DNA of 64,000 nt from M55B112 sp964539395 (lineage in GTDB: Bacteria > Bacteroidota > Bacteroidia > Bacteroidales > GCA-2748055): assembly GCA_964539395.1 (NCBI GenBank), contig CAZIIU010000008.1, positions 19,976-83,975 of the forward strand. Reading direction: 5' to 3'. The position numbers were made by a program, and so were the translations under genes. The notes below the pieces were generated by a model. That model worked only from the letters and a program-made list of their open reading frames with translations, did not search any database and was not told the origin of the DNA. This document shows positions 62,499-64,000 of this stretch, piece after piece (the first letter of the stretch is position 1; the number at the start of each line of letters is the position of its first letter).

Positions 62499-63893
62499 AT
62501 GAACTACCGGATCGAAAAAGACACGATGGGCGAGGTACAGGTACCTGCTGATAAATACTGGGGTGCGCAGACACAGCGATCACTCGAGAATTTCAGGATT
62601 GGCGATGTAAAAATGCCGCCTGAGATCATCCGGGCTTTCGGCTACCTCAAGAAAGCTGCCGCTGCTACCAATCTCGACCTGGGGGTGCTCCCAAAAGAGA
62701 AGGCAGTAATTATCATGAAGGTTTGCGACGAGATCATTGAAGGCAAGCTGAACGACCAGTTTCCGCTGGTGGTGTACCAGACCGGCTCCGGCACTCAATC
62801 GAATATGAACGTCAATGAGGTGGTAGCCAACCGTGCCCATGTCATGCTGGGCAACAAACTCGGTGAAGGCACACGCCTGATCCACCCCAACGACGATGTA
62901 AACAAGTCGCAATCGTCGAACGACACCTTCCCCACCGCCATGCATATTGCCGCCTACCAGGTGCTCATGGAATGTACCATACCCGGCATCAAGGAGTTGC
63001 GCGACACGCTGAAAAAGAAATCGGAGGAATTCATGGATATCGTGAAGATAGGCCGGACCCACTGGATGGATGCAACACCGCTGACCCTCGGGCAGGAGTT
63101 CTCAGGGTATGTTTCCCAGCTTGAGCACGGGCTGAAGGCACTGGTCTTCTCGTTCGACCACCTCTCGGAGATCGCACTCGGGGGCACCGCTGTAGGAACG
63201 GGCATCAACACCCCGGAGGATTACGACCGGCTTGTAGCCTCCTACATCGCTAAATATACCGGGCTCTCCTTCGTAACCGGCTCGAACAAATTCGAAGGAC
63301 TGGCAGCGCATGATGCGATTGTCGAATCACACGGAGCATTAAAGACCCTTGCCGTGAGCCTGATGAAAATAGGTAACGACATACGCATGCTCGCCTCCGG
63401 ACCGCGTTGCGGCATCGGCGAGATCATCATCCCTGCCAATGAGCCCGGCTCCTCCATCATGCCCGGCAAGGTGAACCCCACGCAGGCTGAAGCGCTTACG
63501 ATGGTATGCGCCCAGGTGATGGGGAACGATGTTACCATCAATATCGGCGGTAGCAACGGTCATTTCGAGCTGAACGTCTTCAAGCCCGTAATGATCCATA
63601 ATTTCCTTCAGTCGGCCCGCCTGCTGGGCGATGCCTGCTTCTCTTTTAACAAAAACTGCGCCACCGGCATCGAACCCAACTATAAGCGCATTAAAGAAAA
63701 CTTAGACAATTCCCTCATGCTGGTAACAGCCCTGAACACTCATATCGGGTACGAAAAGGCAGCGGAGATCGCCAAAAAGGCACACAAAGAGGGATCAACT
63801 CTAAAGGAAGCTGCACTCTCGCTCGGCTACCTCACAGAAGCACAGTTCGATGAGTGGGTCGACCCATCAAAAATGATTGGAAAGAGGGAGTAA
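62499..63893 (+). CDS. fumC: Class II fumarate hydratase
   Basis: 464 residues. The fumarase/aspartase superfamily motifs are clear: GSGTQSNMNVNEV near residue 99, SQSSNDTFPTAMH near 138, GRTHWMDATPLTLGQEFSGY near 186, and the signature GSSIMPGKVNPTQ near 318. It interconverts fumarate and malate in the TCA cycle and is iron-independent. The THWMDATP segment is as in FumC rather than aspartase. It is monocistronic, 221 bp after the small lipoprotein. Coding sequence is G+C-rich for this window. Confidence 0.95.
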   Translation: MNYRIEKDTMGEVQVPADKYWGAQTQRSLENFRIGDVKMPPEIIRAFGYLKKAAAATNLDLGVLPKEKAVIIMKVCDEIIEGKLNDQFPLVVYQTGSGTQSNMNVNEVVANRAHVMLGNKLGEGTRLIHPNDDVNKSQSSNDTFPTAMHIAAYQVLMECTIPGIKELRDTLKKKSEEFMDIVKIGRTHWMDATPLTLGQEFSGYVSQLEHGLKALVFSFDHLSEIALGGTAVGTGINTPEDYDRLVASYIAKYTGLSFVTGSNKFEGLAAHDAIVESHGALKTLAVSLMKIGNDIRMLASGPRCGIGEIIIPANEPGSSIMPGKVNPTQAEALTMVCAQVMGNDVTINIGGSNGHFELNVFKPVMIHNFLQSARLLGDACFSFNKNCATGIEPNYKRIKENLDNSLMLVTALNTHIGYEKAAEIAKKAHKEGSTLKEAALSLGYLTEAQFDEWVDPSKMIGKRE

Positions 63894-64000
63894 ATATACC
63901 TCTACACTCCATCCGTGAGTTCGCTCAATGAAAATAGTTCAGTTTTTGAATATACCCCAAAAAGCTGGACGGCAGGTTAAGCTACAATAAAAGTAGTAAA

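Noticed and set aside
1..64000. CRISPR arrays, insertion sequences, prophage, rRNA or tRNA genes
   Set aside because: None seen: no regularly spaced repeats, transposase or integrase motifs, or recognisable stable RNA.

Overview
The window looks like chromosomal DNA from a Bacteroidota bacterium, most likely of the Bacteroidales/Marinilabiliales type. Several features point this way. Promoter-like sites follow the TTG-N17-23-TAnnTTTG pattern. Shine-Dalgarno sequences are nearly absent. There is a type IX secretion C-terminal signal, a pair of thioredoxin-fold proteins of the DUF4369/TlpA type, a DnaE with a fused proofreading domain, PPi-type phosphofructokinases beside a membrane pyrophosphatase, and a Reg_prop/Y_Y_Y sensor protein. 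No rRNA, tRNA, CRISPR array, phage or insertion sequence was recognised. The window opens inside a gene.

Layout. 0-3 kb: two TlpA-like envelope proteins that have lost the redox cysteines, then lpxH and a strong terminator. 3-12 kb: K+-dependent membrane pyrophosphatase, a sulfotransferase, ricT, mtaB-lipA, a flavin reductase and a YifB/ComM ATPase. 12.7-19.7 kb: an orphan lipoprotein, gmhA, mutL with a small membrane protein in front, two rhomboid proteases, an EEP-family protein and a SPOR lipoprotein. 19.8-22.3 kb: two PPi-type phosphofructokinases. 22.6-25.9 kb: a compact zinc-uptake operon (Fur-family regulator, yidD, znuA, znuC, znuB). 25.9-30.3 kb: dapD, a glycosyltransferase and tsaC, convergent with rpsP-rimM and a tiny T9SS-signal protein. 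30.6-35.9 kb: dnaE, trxA and a LOG-family gene.

35.9-41.4 kb holds an unusual two-gene operon: a secreted TPR-caspase protease followed by a Reg_prop/Y_Y_Y sensor with a SpoIIE phosphatase output. 41.5-48 kb: ribD, prmC, recX, a ThuA-like lipoprotein, prfB with its programmed +1 frameshift, and asnB. 48.1-52.6 kb is a signalling cluster on the minus strand: a sigma-54 activator with receiver, a thioredoxin-like protein with half a CxxC motif, a SpoIIE phosphatase with a receiver lacking its phospho-acceptor Asp, and a hybrid histidine kinase. 53.2-59 kb: a TetR-controlled envelope export module (TetR, beta-barrel protein, ABC ATPase, two FtsX-like permeases, LolA-like carrier) whose coding sequence looks richer in G+C than its neighbours. 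59.2-64 kb: a large secreted BNR-repeat protein, a small lipoprotein and fumC.

Two themes link genes. First, pyrophosphate: PPi-dependent glycolytic enzymes and an ion-pumping pyrophosphatase lie in the same window, which suggests PPi is used as an energy currency. Second, two SpoIIE-type phosphatases, one tied to a caspase and one to a two-component/sigma-54 cluster, suggest partner-switching or phosphatase-output signalling. The caspase/SpoIIE operon and the degenerate-receiver cluster are the best candidates for undescribed biology; their function is inference only. All family assignments rest on motifs read by eye, without database searches.
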